From Betaproteobacteria bacterium (lineage in GTDB: Bacteria; Pseudomonadota; Gammaproteobacteria; Burkholderiales; Burkholderiaceae_C): DNA of 64,000 nucleotides. The translations under genes and the position numbers were made by a program. Shown here piece after piece: positions 57,965 to 64,000 of the stretch. Each line of letters starts with the position of its first letter. Within the stretch, counting starts at the first letter, position 1. Below the pieces are notes generated by a model. That model was not told the origin of the DNA, searched no databases, and saw only the letters and a list, made by a program, of their open reading frames with translations. The stretch spans positions 248,001-312,000 of the forward strand of contig CANGHH010000003.1 in assembly GCA_947453725.1 (NCBI GenBank), written 5' to 3'.

Positions 57965-58410
57965 GCCGCTGCGGCTGATTCGGCCTGCCATTCGAAGAAG
58001 CGCTGGCCGCCGAAGGCGATGGTGCTGAGCAACACCGCCGCGCCGACGAACAGGCCGGCCATCGCGGCCATCACCGGGCCCCATGCCGTGCTTTGCGCGG
58101 CCTGTTGCGGGTTGTAGCGAGCGTCCCATTGCTCGTCGGGCGTCAGCGCGATGACGATGCCGGCCAGCATGGCCAGCGACAGCGTGACGCCGAGCAGCGG
58201 GACCAGCAGCGCCGCCAGGCCGTCCTCGACGCCCAGCTGGCGCATGCGCAGTACGCCGGCCAGGCCCGCCAGCGTCGGCAGCGGGTACAGCCAGGCACGG
58301 CGGTCGCGCAGGCCGTGCAGGTAGAGCCGGTGTGCGCCCAGGCTGCCCAGCAACAGGGCCAGCCAGGCGGCGGTGGTTTTCGATCGGTAAAGCGGGGGAA
58401 GTGGCATCAA
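57937..58410 (-). CDS. TM2-domain-like membrane protein
   Basis: 157 residues; start 58410 or the next methionine. The N-terminal TM2-like hairpin is KTTAAWLALLLGSLGAHRLYL followed by LPTLAGLAG, with the short GAHRLYL turn typical of the family. Two or three further helices follow. The function is unknown. It is convergent with pit and divergent from rpsP. Confidence 0.72.
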   Translation of the reverse strand: MMPLPPLYRSKTTAAWLALLLGSLGAHRLYLHGLRDRRAWLYPLPTLAGLAGVLRMRQLGVEDGLAALLVPLLGVTLSLAMLAGIVIALTPDEQWDARYNPQQAAQSTAWGPVMAAMAGLFVGAAVLLSTIAFGGQRFFEWQAESAAAAQKSQPLTP

Positions 58411-58480
58411 TGAGCCCGTCTCGGGCAGTGGCTATGGGCTGTGAACCGGAAGAAGCACCGGGGCGCTGTCACCTTCAGTT

Positions 58481-58486
58481 TATAAT
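58481..58486 (+). promoter_or_regulatory. -10 box (TATAAT) for the rpsP operon
   Basis: A perfect TATAAT 162 bases before rpsP, implying a leader of about 155 nt. The -35 region is weak. The 238-base gap contains no ORF with support. Confidence 0.55.
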
Positions 58487-58504
58487 GTTGGGTTCCCGAC
58501 GCTG

Positions 58505-58528
58505 GCTTGGGGTGGCAACACCCCAAGC
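58505..58528 (+). promoter_or_regulatory. Leader hairpin with GNRA tetraloop upstream of rpsP
   Basis: A perfect ten-pair stem GCTTGGGGTG / CACCCCAAGC closed by GCAA, starting about 12 bases after the expected transcript start. There is no thymine run, so it is not a terminator. It may stabilise the message or bind a ribosomal protein for feedback control. Confidence 0.65.
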
Positions 58529-58648
58529 GTATCTACGGCGTTTACCGAGGCTGGCGGCTCGTTCCGTCGGTCACATTCGCAAGCCCCCGAAAGCCCGCCC
58601 GGTGTGTCTCCCGTGGTTCGGCATCGAATTCTGTTCCAAGGACATCAC

Positions 58649-58897
58649 ATGGTCGTCATCCGTCTGGCCCGTGGCGGCGCCAAGAAGCGCCCCTTCTACA
58701 ACATCGTCGTCGCCGATTCCCGTGAGCGCCGCGATGGCCGCTTCATCGAGCGCGTCGGTTTCTACAACCCGGTCGCTTCGGGTTCCGCCGAAGGCCTGCG
58801 CGTCGCGCTGGACCGCGTCACCCACTGGTCGAGCGTCGGCGCCCAGATGTCGCCCACCGTCGCGCGCCTGATCGTCCAGGCCAAGAAGGCGGCCTGA
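58649..58897 (+). CDS. rpsP: Small ribosomal subunit protein bS16
   Basis: 82 residues, family norm. [20 protein letters not shown] and [15 protein letters not shown] are standard S16. ATG 58649 is preceded by CCAAGGACA. First gene of rpsP-rimM-trmD-rplS. Confidence 0.97.
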   Translation: MVVIRLARGGAKKRPFYNIVVADSRERRDGRFIERVGFYNPVASGSAEGLRVALDRVTHWSSVGAQMSPTVARLIVQAKKAA

Positions 58898-58908
58898 TCG
58901 CTGCTGGC

Positions 58909-59520
58909 GTGAGCGCGGCATCCTCACCTTCGCACCTGGCGGCCGATGCGGCGTCGGCGATGCCTGAAGATGCTGTCGAGGTCGGCCGCATCCTGGGTGC
59001 CTGGGGCATCCAGGGTGGCTTGAAAGTCAAACCTTTCGCGTCCGACCCGCAAGCGCTGTTTTCCTCGAAGCGCTGGTTCATCCAGCCGCCCGAGGGCCCG
59101 CGGCCCGTCGGCATGAAACCCGGCGGCCCGCTGCCCGCGCTGCTCCGCGTCATCTCGGCGCGCGAGCACGGTGACGGCGTCGTCGCCACCGTGCACGACC
59201 TCAGCGACCGCAATGGCGCTGAAGCGCTGCGCGGCGCGCGCATCTTCGTGCCACGATCCAGCTTTCCCACGCCCGACGCTGGCGAGTTCTACTGGATCGA
59301 CCTCATCGGCATGCGCGTCGTCACGCGCGAAGGCCTGGCCCTGGGCGTGGTGATCGGCCTGCTCGAAACCGGCCCGCACTGTGTGCTTCAGGTGCAGGCC
59401 CAGGGGCAGGGAGCCGACGCCGAAGCGTCCGAGCGCCTGATCCCCTTCGTCGACGCCTATGTCGACCGGGTCGACGTGCCCACGCGGTGCATCACCGTCG
59501 ATTGGGATCTCGACTACTGA
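58909..59520 (+). CDS. rimM: Ribosome maturation factor RimM
   Basis: 203 residues from GTG 58909, with about 18 variable residues before the family start VEVGRILGAWGIQGGLKVKP. RimM helps assemble the 30S head around S19. The N-terminal RimM domain is followed by a PRC-barrel domain with DAGEFYWIDLIGMRVV and the end RCITVDWDLDY. An ATG at 58960 is an alternative start that would drop the leader. It lies 11 bases after rpsP. Confidence 0.93.
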   Translation: MSAASSPSHLAADAASAMPEDAVEVGRILGAWGIQGGLKVKPFASDPQALFSSKRWFIQPPEGPRPVGMKPGGPLPALLRVISAREHGDGVVATVHDLSDRNGAEALRGARIFVPRSSFPTPDAGEFYWIDLIGMRVVTREGLALGVVIGLLETGPHCVLQVQAQGQGADAEASERLIPFVDAYVDRVDVPTRCITVDWDLDY

Positions 59521-59526
59521 TCGGTG

Positions 59527-60285
59527 ATGCGTTTCGACGTCGTCACGATCTTCCCCGAACTCTTCGCCCCGCACCTGGCTCAGGGCGTGACGCGCCGCGC
59601 CTTCTGCTCGGCGCAGGTCGACGTGCGCCTGTGGCCACTGCGCGATTTCGCCGACGATAGCTACCGCCGTGTCGACGACCGTCCCTGCGGCGGCGGGCCG
59701 GGCATGGTGATGCTGGCGGGGCCGCTGCTGCGCGCGTTGGACACCATCCGCAGCGAGCGTGCTGATCCCAAGCCGGCCGTCGTGCACTTCACGCCGACCG
59801 GGCGGCGCATCGACCAGGCTGTGGTCCAGGACTTCGCCAGCGGCCCGGGGGCGGTGCTGCTGTGCGGGCGCTACGAAGGCATCGACCAGCGCGTCATCGA
59901 CGCCCACGTCACGCACGAACTCAGCCTTGGCGACTTCGTGCTGTCCGGTGGTGAACTGCCGGCACTGGCGCTGCTGGACGCCGTCGCGCGGCTGCAGGAC
60001 GGCGTGCTGAATGCGCCTTCGCACCAGCAGGACAGCTTTTCCGACGGCCTGCTGGAAGGCCCGAGCTACAGCAAGCCCGAACGCCTGTTGATCGACGGCG
60101 TGGAGCAGGCCGTGCCGGCGGTGCTGCTGTCCGGCCACCACGCCCAGATCGCGCGCTGGCGGCGCGAGCGGTCTCTGGCGCTGACGCAGCAGCGCCGCCC
60201 CGACCTGATCGCCCAGGCGCGCGCTGCAGGCCGGCTCAGCCGGGACGACGAGCGCTTCCTGTCCAGCCTCGGGCTATACTCATAG
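59527..60285 (+). CDS. trmD: tRNA (guanine-N1-)-methyltransferase TrmD
   Basis: 252 residues from ATG 59527 (GTG 59524 adjoins). It methylates G37 of tRNAs reading CNN codons. The trefoil-knot AdoMet site is clear: [18 protein letters not shown] and [28 protein letters not shown] is the second signature. Family length and ending are normal. It lies six bases after rimM. Confidence 0.97.
   Translation: MRFDVVTIFPELFAPHLAQGVTRRAFCSAQVDVRLWPLRDFADDSYRRVDDRPCGGGPGMVMLAGPLLRALDTIRSERADPKPAVVHFTPTGRRIDQAVVQDFASGPGAVLLCGRYEGIDQRVIDAHVTHELSLGDFVLSGGELPALALLDAVARLQDGVLNAPSHQQDSFSDGLLEGPSYSKPERLLIDGVEQAVPAVLLSGHHAQIARWRRERSLALTQQRRPDLIAQARAAGRLSRDDERFLSSLGLYS
60275..60280 (+). promoter_or_regulatory. 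Possible internal -10 box (TATACT) for rplS
   Basis: TATACT within the last codons of trmD, about 140 bases before the rplS start. It could give rplS its own transcript; the intervening leader has a GTGGCC/GGCCAC inverted pair. Confidence 0.3.
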
Positions 60286-60418
60286 GCTTTGCGATCCTCT
60301 GCCGGGTTCCAAGTGGCCAGCACCATGCCGGCCACGCACCGTGATCGGCCCTGACGCCCAGTCGGAGCCGACCGCATCCAACCATCCCGCCCGCTGCACG
60401 ATCGCCTCGGAGAAGACC

Positions 60419-60772
60419 TTGAATTTGATCGACATCCTCGAGCAGGAAGAGATAGCCCGTCTCAACCGCACCATCCCCGCGTTCGCCCCCGGCGACACGG
60501 TCATCGTCAGCGTCAACGTGGTTGAAGGCACGCGCAAGCGCGTGCAGGCCTACGAAGGCGTCGTCATTGCCAAGCGCAACCGCGGCCTGAACAGCAGCTT
60601 CATCGTGCGCAAGATCTCCAGCGGCGAAGGCGTGGAACGGACCTTCCAGACCTACAGCCCGCTGATCGCTGCGATCGAAGTCAAGCGCCGCGGCGATGTC
60701 CGCCGCGCCAAGCTGTACTACCTGCGTCAACGCAGCGGCAAGTCGGCACGGATCAAGGAAAAGCTGGCCTGA
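60419..60772 (+). CDS. rplS: Large ribosomal subunit protein bL19
   Basis: 117 residues from a TTG start at 60419, preceded by GGAGAA; the family start [19 protein letters not shown] begins exactly there and no ATG or GTG fits. L19 sits at the subunit interface. [36 protein letters not shown] and the basic end [13 protein letters not shown] are standard. TTG for a highly expressed ribosomal protein is uncommon and may damp translation. Confidence 0.95.
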   Translation: MNLIDILEQEEIARLNRTIPAFAPGDTVIVSVNVVEGTRKRVQAYEGVVIAKRNRGLNSSFIVRKISSGEGVERTFQTYSPLIAAIEVKRRGDVRRAKLYYLRQRSGKSARIKEKLA

Positions 60773-60802
60773 CCCCCGGTCAGCCTGCGGCACAGCCGGC
60801 CG

Positions 60803-61513
60803 ATGGCGCCGCCCCGCATCCACGATCCTCGGGCCGTGCCCGTCGTGGGGCGGGATGTGCACCTGCCAGCTGTCGTCCCTGAACGTCTCAAAGCGCCGGC
60901 ACTTCGCCGGCGTTTTGCCGAGCGCGCCAAGCTCAACTGGCAGCCCGAATTCACCGGCGACGGCCACATCGGGGCCGAGCGCGCCGCGGCCCACGCCTCG
61001 GTGCTGGTCCCGCTGGTCGAACACGCGGGCGATCTGCACGTGTTGTTGACCCGCCGCACCGACCACCTGCGCGCCCATGCCGGGCAGGTCAGTTTTCCTG
61101 GCGGCCGCGCCGAGCCCGAAGACGCCGACGCGGCGGCGACCGCGCTGCGCGAAGCCCAGGAAGAAGTCGGGCTGCCGCCCGCGCAAGTCGATGTCATCGG
61201 CCAGTTGCCGACCTACACCACGGTGACGAATTTCGTCGTCACGCCCGTCGTGGCGCTGGTGCGTCCGCCGTTCAAGCTGGCCGACCTGACCATCGACGCC
61301 TTCGAGGTGGCCGAAGCCTTTCACGTGCCGCTGTCCTTCCTGATGGACCCGGCCAACCACCAGCGCCACCGCTTCGATTTCGAGGGCGGACAGCGACAGT
61401 TCCTGTCGATGCCCTGGCAGGGCTTTGCGGCCGACGGCGCGCCGCGCGAGTACTTCATCTGGGGCGCGACGGCCGCGATGCTGCGCAATCTGTACCGCTA
61501 CCTGTCGCTGTGA
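60803..61513 (+). CDS. Nudix hydrolase, CoA pyrophosphatase type
   Basis: 236 residues. The Nudix box is GGRAEPEDADAAATALREAQEEVGL in essence (quoted by its ends GGRAEPEDAD and REAQEEVGL), complete with the catalytic glutamates. The preceding VLLTRRTDHLRAHAGQVSFP matches the CoA-specific NudL/YeaB subfamily motif (LLTxR...HxGQxxFPGG). It would cleave CoA to 3',5'-ADP and phosphopantetheine. It lies 30 bases after rplS. Confidence 0.92.
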   Translation: MAPPRIHDPRAVPVVGRDVHLPAVVPERLKAPALRRRFAERAKLNWQPEFTGDGHIGAERAAAHASVLVPLVEHAGDLHVLLTRRTDHLRAHAGQVSFPGGRAEPEDADAAATALREAQEEVGLPPAQVDVIGQLPTYTTVTNFVVTPVVALVRPPFKLADLTIDAFEVAEAFHVPLSFLMDPANHQRHRFDFEGGQRQFLSMPWQGFAADGAPREYFIWGATAAMLRNLYRYLSL

Positions 61514-61550
61514 AGCACCGCAGCAGGGCCAGCCCCTATCATCGGTCGTC

Positions 61551-62540
61551 ATGAGTTTCTTCGCCGTCCTGTTCGCACTGCTGGTCGAACAACTCAAGCC
61601 GCTGCCACGCGAAAACTGGGTCCACGAGACGCTGATGGCCTGGGTGCGCTGGACCGGCCGCAACTTCGACGCTGGCCAGCCCCACCACACCTGGGTTGTC
61701 TGGTGCGTCTCGGTGCTGCTGCCCTCGGCGCTGGCGGGCGGGCTGTATCTGCTGATCGCGCATTACAGCCTCTTGCTGGCGCTGGCTTTCGACGTCGGCC
61801 TGCTCTACCTGACACTGGGTTTCCGCCAGTTCAGCCATTACTTCACCGACATCCGCGACGCACTGGAACGCGGCGACGAGAACGAGGCGCGCCGCCTGCT
61901 GGCCGAGTGGCGCCACCTCGACGCCAGCGAGTTGCCGCGCACCGAAGTGCTGCGCCACGTCATCGAACACGCGCTGCTGGCGGCGCACCGCCACGTCTTC
62001 GGCGTGTTCTTCTGGTTCGTCGTGCTGTCGGCGCTGGGCCTGGGGCCGATGGGCGCGGTCTTCTACCGCATGGCCGAGTTTTCGACGCGCTACTGGGGCT
62101 ACCGCCAGCGCAACACCGAAACGCCCAGCAACGACCAGCTGCTGGCGCTGTCCAACCGCCTGTTTGCGCGCATCGACCACCTGCCGGCCCGCCTGACGGC
62201 CGCCGGCTTTGCAGTGGTCGGCAACTTCGAAGAAGCCGTCAGCAGCTGGCGGCGCGATGCCACGCTCTGGCAGCACAGCAACGAGGGTGTGATCCTGGCA
62301 GCCGCGGCCGGCGCCGTCGGTGTGCAGCTGGGCGGTGCTGCCGCGCCCGGCGTCACGCCCGACCGGTCCAAGACCTTCGACGCCGGCGCTGCGGCCGACA
62401 TCGCCGAGGCCCAGGGTTCGACCGCCGGCGCACCGGCCCAGCCGGGCCATCTGCACAGCGTCGTCGGTCTGGTCTGGCGTTCGGTGGTGCTGTGGATGAT
62501 GCTGGTCGCCTTGCTCAGCCTGGCCAACGTACTGGGGTGA
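61551..62540 (+). CDS. CobD/CbiB family membrane protein
   Basis: 329 residues with about five helices. MSFFAVLFALLVEQLKPLP at the start, LRHVIEHALLAAHRHVFGVFF and the GPMGAVFYRMAEFSTRYW segment place it in the CobD/CbiB family. True CbiB joins aminopropanol to cobyric acid, but no other cobalamin gene is present and the sequence is of the divergent betaproteobacterial type next to the Nudix gene, so the role may differ. It is convergent with the ATP-grasp gene. Confidence 0.82.
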   Translation: MSFFAVLFALLVEQLKPLPRENWVHETLMAWVRWTGRNFDAGQPHHTWVVWCVSVLLPSALAGGLYLLIAHYSLLLALAFDVGLLYLTLGFRQFSHYFTDIRDALERGDENEARRLLAEWRHLDASELPRTEVLRHVIEHALLAAHRHVFGVFFWFVVLSALGLGPMGAVFYRMAEFSTRYWGYRQRNTETPSNDQLLALSNRLFARIDHLPARLTAAGFAVVGNFEEAVSSWRRDATLWQHSNEGVILAAAAGAVGVQLGGAAAPGVTPDRSKTFDAGAAADIAEAQGSTAGAPAQPGHLHSVVGLVWRSVVLWMMLVALLSLANVLG

Positions 62541-62541
62541 T

Positions 62542-62580
62542 GCGCGCCTGGCGCGGGCGATGCGGGCCGCGCCGGCGCGC
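62542..62580. terminator. Very stable hairpin between convergent genes
   Basis: A 14-pair, all G-C stem (GCGCGCC + GGCGCGG against CCGCGCC + GGCGCGC) with one bulged T on the left arm and a ten-base loop. It fills the 54-base gap between the CobD-like and ATP-grasp stops. Without a thymine tract it may still block read-through in both directions. Confidence 0.55.
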
Positions 62581-62594
62581 GTCTGCGCGGTGTT

Positions 62595-63530
62595 TCAGCA
62601 GCGGCCGGCCAGCCAGCGCGCCAGCGTGCGCGCGATCGGCTGTCCGGTGGCGTCTTCGTACCAGCTGTAGCCGGGGCTGGGGTTGACTTCGAAGCAGTAG
62701 CTCAGGCCGTCGTCGGCCAGCATCAGGTCCAGGCCGGCGAAGGGCAGGTCCAGCGCCTGGGCGGCGTGGATGCAGCGCCAGCGCGTGGTCGCGTCCAGCG
62801 TGGTGTTGCGCAGCGTGGTGCTGCCGCCGTCGCGGCTGGCATAGCGGTAGTCCAGGCCGTCGCTGTCGATCTCGGTGCAGAAAGTCGTTTCGCCGATCAC
62901 ATGCACCCGCACATTGGTGCCTTGCAGGCGTTTCTGGAACAGCGTCGGGCAGTAGCGGATCTGCGGCAGGCGTGTCTTCGCAGCGGCGTCCAGCGGCCGC
63001 ACGATGGAGCGCACGCCGCTGGCCGATTTGTAGATCAAGGGGCCGTGCTCGGCCTCGAAGTCCAGAACCTCCTGTGGCTCGGTGCTGATCAGCATCGGCG
63101 GCACGCTGAAGCCGGCCGCCGCCAGGTGCTGCGACTGGAAGGGCTTGCTGCCGTTGCTGGCCATCGCCGAGACGCGGTTCGCGACTCGGCCGGGCAGGCG
63201 TTCGGCCACCTCCACCCAGGCCTGGGTCCAGGCCTGGCCAGCCTGGCCGCGCGCCGGGTCGGCCGGCCACAGCCGCAGGTCGTCCATCGGACGCAGGTAG
63301 AGGCCCGCCAGGCTGTCCAAGGCGATCAGGGTCTGGCCGTCGGGGCAGGCCCAACCCAGGTCTCCCGATTCGTCGATACGGCTGTGCAGCGGCGTCCGGT
63401 CGAAGCGCCGCTGGTCGAGCAGCAGCGTGGCGATGCCCTCATCGGCCAAGGCCTGCAGCAGCAGTTGCGTCGGCCCTTCGCCCGGCAGCCCCAGCACCCC
63501 CACGGTCGTGGCGTCGGTCGCGCTGTTCAT
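62595..63530 (-). CDS. ATP-grasp ligase, RimK-like
   Basis: 311 residues. The pre-ATP-grasp region has GLYLRPMDDLRLWP; the ATP-grasp core has NRVSAMASNGSKPFQ, GPLIYKSASGVRSIV, TLFQKRLQGTNVRVHVIG and the metal-binding end DLMLADDGLSYCFEVNPSPGYSW (quoted by its motifs DLMLADDG and FEVNPSPGYSW). Such enzymes add an amino acid, often glutamate, to a carboxylate. The GTG/ATG choice is settled by ATG 63530, which overlaps the upstream gene's stop as ATGA. Candidates include the tetrahydromethanopterin-linked ligases of methylotrophs; unproven here. Confidence 0.85.
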   Translation of the reverse strand: MNSATDATTVGVLGLPGEGPTQLLLQALADEGIATLLLDQRRFDRTPLHSRIDESGDLGWACPDGQTLIALDSLAGLYLRPMDDLRLWPADPARGQAGQAWTQAWVEVAERLPGRVANRVSAMASNGSKPFQSQHLAAAGFSVPPMLISTEPQEVLDFEAEHGPLIYKSASGVRSIVRPLDAAAKTRLPQIRYCPTLFQKRLQGTNVRVHVIGETTFCTEIDSDGLDYRYASRDGGSTTLRNTTLDATTRWRCIHAAQALDLPFAGLDLMLADDGLSYCFEVNPSPGYSWYEDATGQPIARTLARWLAGRC

Positions 63531-64000
63531 GCGCAGGCTGCGGGCTTGGGCTCGGCCGCCCAGGCGGGCGCTGGCATGCCCATCAGACCGGCCAAGGCCG
63601 ACGCCGCGGCGTCCCCGGCCGGGCGCAGGTCGGGCTGAGGGCTGGCCTGTGCCAGCCGCCATCGTCCTGGGCCGTCGGGCGCCAGGTAGAGGCCCAGCAG
63701 TTGGCAGCTGGCGGCAGTGGCCAGCCGGCGTGCGCCCGTCTGCCAGTGGGCGTTCAAGGTCGGCCCGTTGACGCTGAAACAGCGCTCGCCGACCACCAGC
63801 AGCCGCAGCAGCGGCGCCGCCGTGCCATCTGCTGGCCAAGGCAGTACCGGCAGCCCGCAGCGCTGGGCCTGCCAGCGCCATTGCGCGACCGGCCAGGCCG
63901 GTCCGGCCAGCGCATCGACGCCCGGGCGGTTGATGCAGCGCGTGCCCAGGCCGTGCAGCCAGGCGGCCAGCAGGGCCTGGCGTTCCTGGACCAGGTAGTC
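63527..64000 (-). CDS. Hypothetical protein, 5' end outside window, coupled to the ATP-grasp gene
   Basis: The frame is open from the window edge, giving the last 157 residues. The visible part starts DYLVQERQALLAAWLHGLGT and continues RCINRPGVDALAGPAWPVAQW, a pattern resembling the pre-ATP-grasp region of ligases (a name-and-place loop NRP...GP.W). No catalytic ATP-grasp motif follows; the rest is Ala/Pro-rich and ends EPKPAACA. It shares an ATGA overlap with the ATP-grasp gene, so the two likely act together. The GTG at 63796 is internal. Confidence 0.7.
   Translation of the reverse strand, partial: DYLVQERQALLAAWLHGLGTRCINRPGVDALAGPAWPVAQWRWQAQRCGLPVLPWPADGTAAPLLRLLVVGERCFSVNGPTLNAHWQTGARRLATAASCQLLGLYLAPDGPGRWRLAQASPQPDLRPAGDAAASALAGLMGMPAPAWAAEPKPAACA

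Overview
The window is a contiguous piece of a GC-rich (roughly two-thirds G+C) bacterial chromosome. Gene content and order point to a betaproteobacterium of the order Burkholderiales, most likely the Rubrivivax/Leptothrix/Ideonella/Roseateles group. Supporting syntenies are tig-clpP-clpX-lon, scpA next to a DUF3460 gene, argF-argD-DUF3579-rpsT-murJ, hda-HAD-pcnB-folK, DUF47-pit, and rpsP-rimM-trmD-rplS. I see no phage, insertion sequence, CRISPR array or rRNA operon.

Layout. 1-8.5 kb: the 3' part of an RND efflux pump gene, a tRNA-Leu(UAG), then the protein quality-control block tig, clpP, clpX, lon, with a sigma32-like promoter before lon. 8.5-19 kb: a PLP dehydratase, scpA, DUF3460, a CYTH phosphatase with a shortened CHAD domain, an acyltransferase-3 coupled to a SulP transporter, metG, a small secreted protein and apbC. 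18.7-21 kb: ahpC and ahpF, separated by a strong inverted repeat.

21-38.6 kb is the most specialised part, a molybdenum/tungsten formate dehydrogenase island. A leftward operon carries DUF3305, DUF3306, an eight-motif iron-sulfur protein, a TorD-like chaperone and mobA. Divergent from it runs a rightward operon: a small Tat-signal protein, fdhA (catalytic Cys, not selenocysteine), fdhB, a 77-residue lipoprotein, fdhC, a 123-residue exported protein and fdhD. After an ABC-2 exporter come moeA (leftward) and a tungstate-type ABC transporter tupB-tupC-tupA (rightward). The fdh and the moeA/tup intergenic regions share a core CTATGCA-N6-TGCAT dyad resembling a ModE Mo-box. Together these genes would import oxyanion, build and insert the metal cofactor, sulfurate it, export the folded enzyme by Tat, and anchor it to a membrane cytochrome b.

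38.6-49.7 kb: an Mpo1-like protein, dcd, two small proteins, a dispersed multi-hairpin repeat, an FAD dehydrogenase, an S4 protein, a probable catabolic cluster (serine hydrolase, FAH hydrolase, SDR, cupin, GntR/FadR regulator), argF, argD and DUF3579. 49.7-64 kb: rpsT divergent from murJ, a sirB1-like gene, hda-HAD-pcnB-folK (tightly overlapped; PcnB ends in a 19-glycine run), DUF47-pit, a TM2-like protein, the rpsP ribosomal/tRNA-modification operon, a Nudix CoA pyrophosphatase, a CobD-family protein, and an ATP-grasp ligase coupled to a gene that runs off the window.
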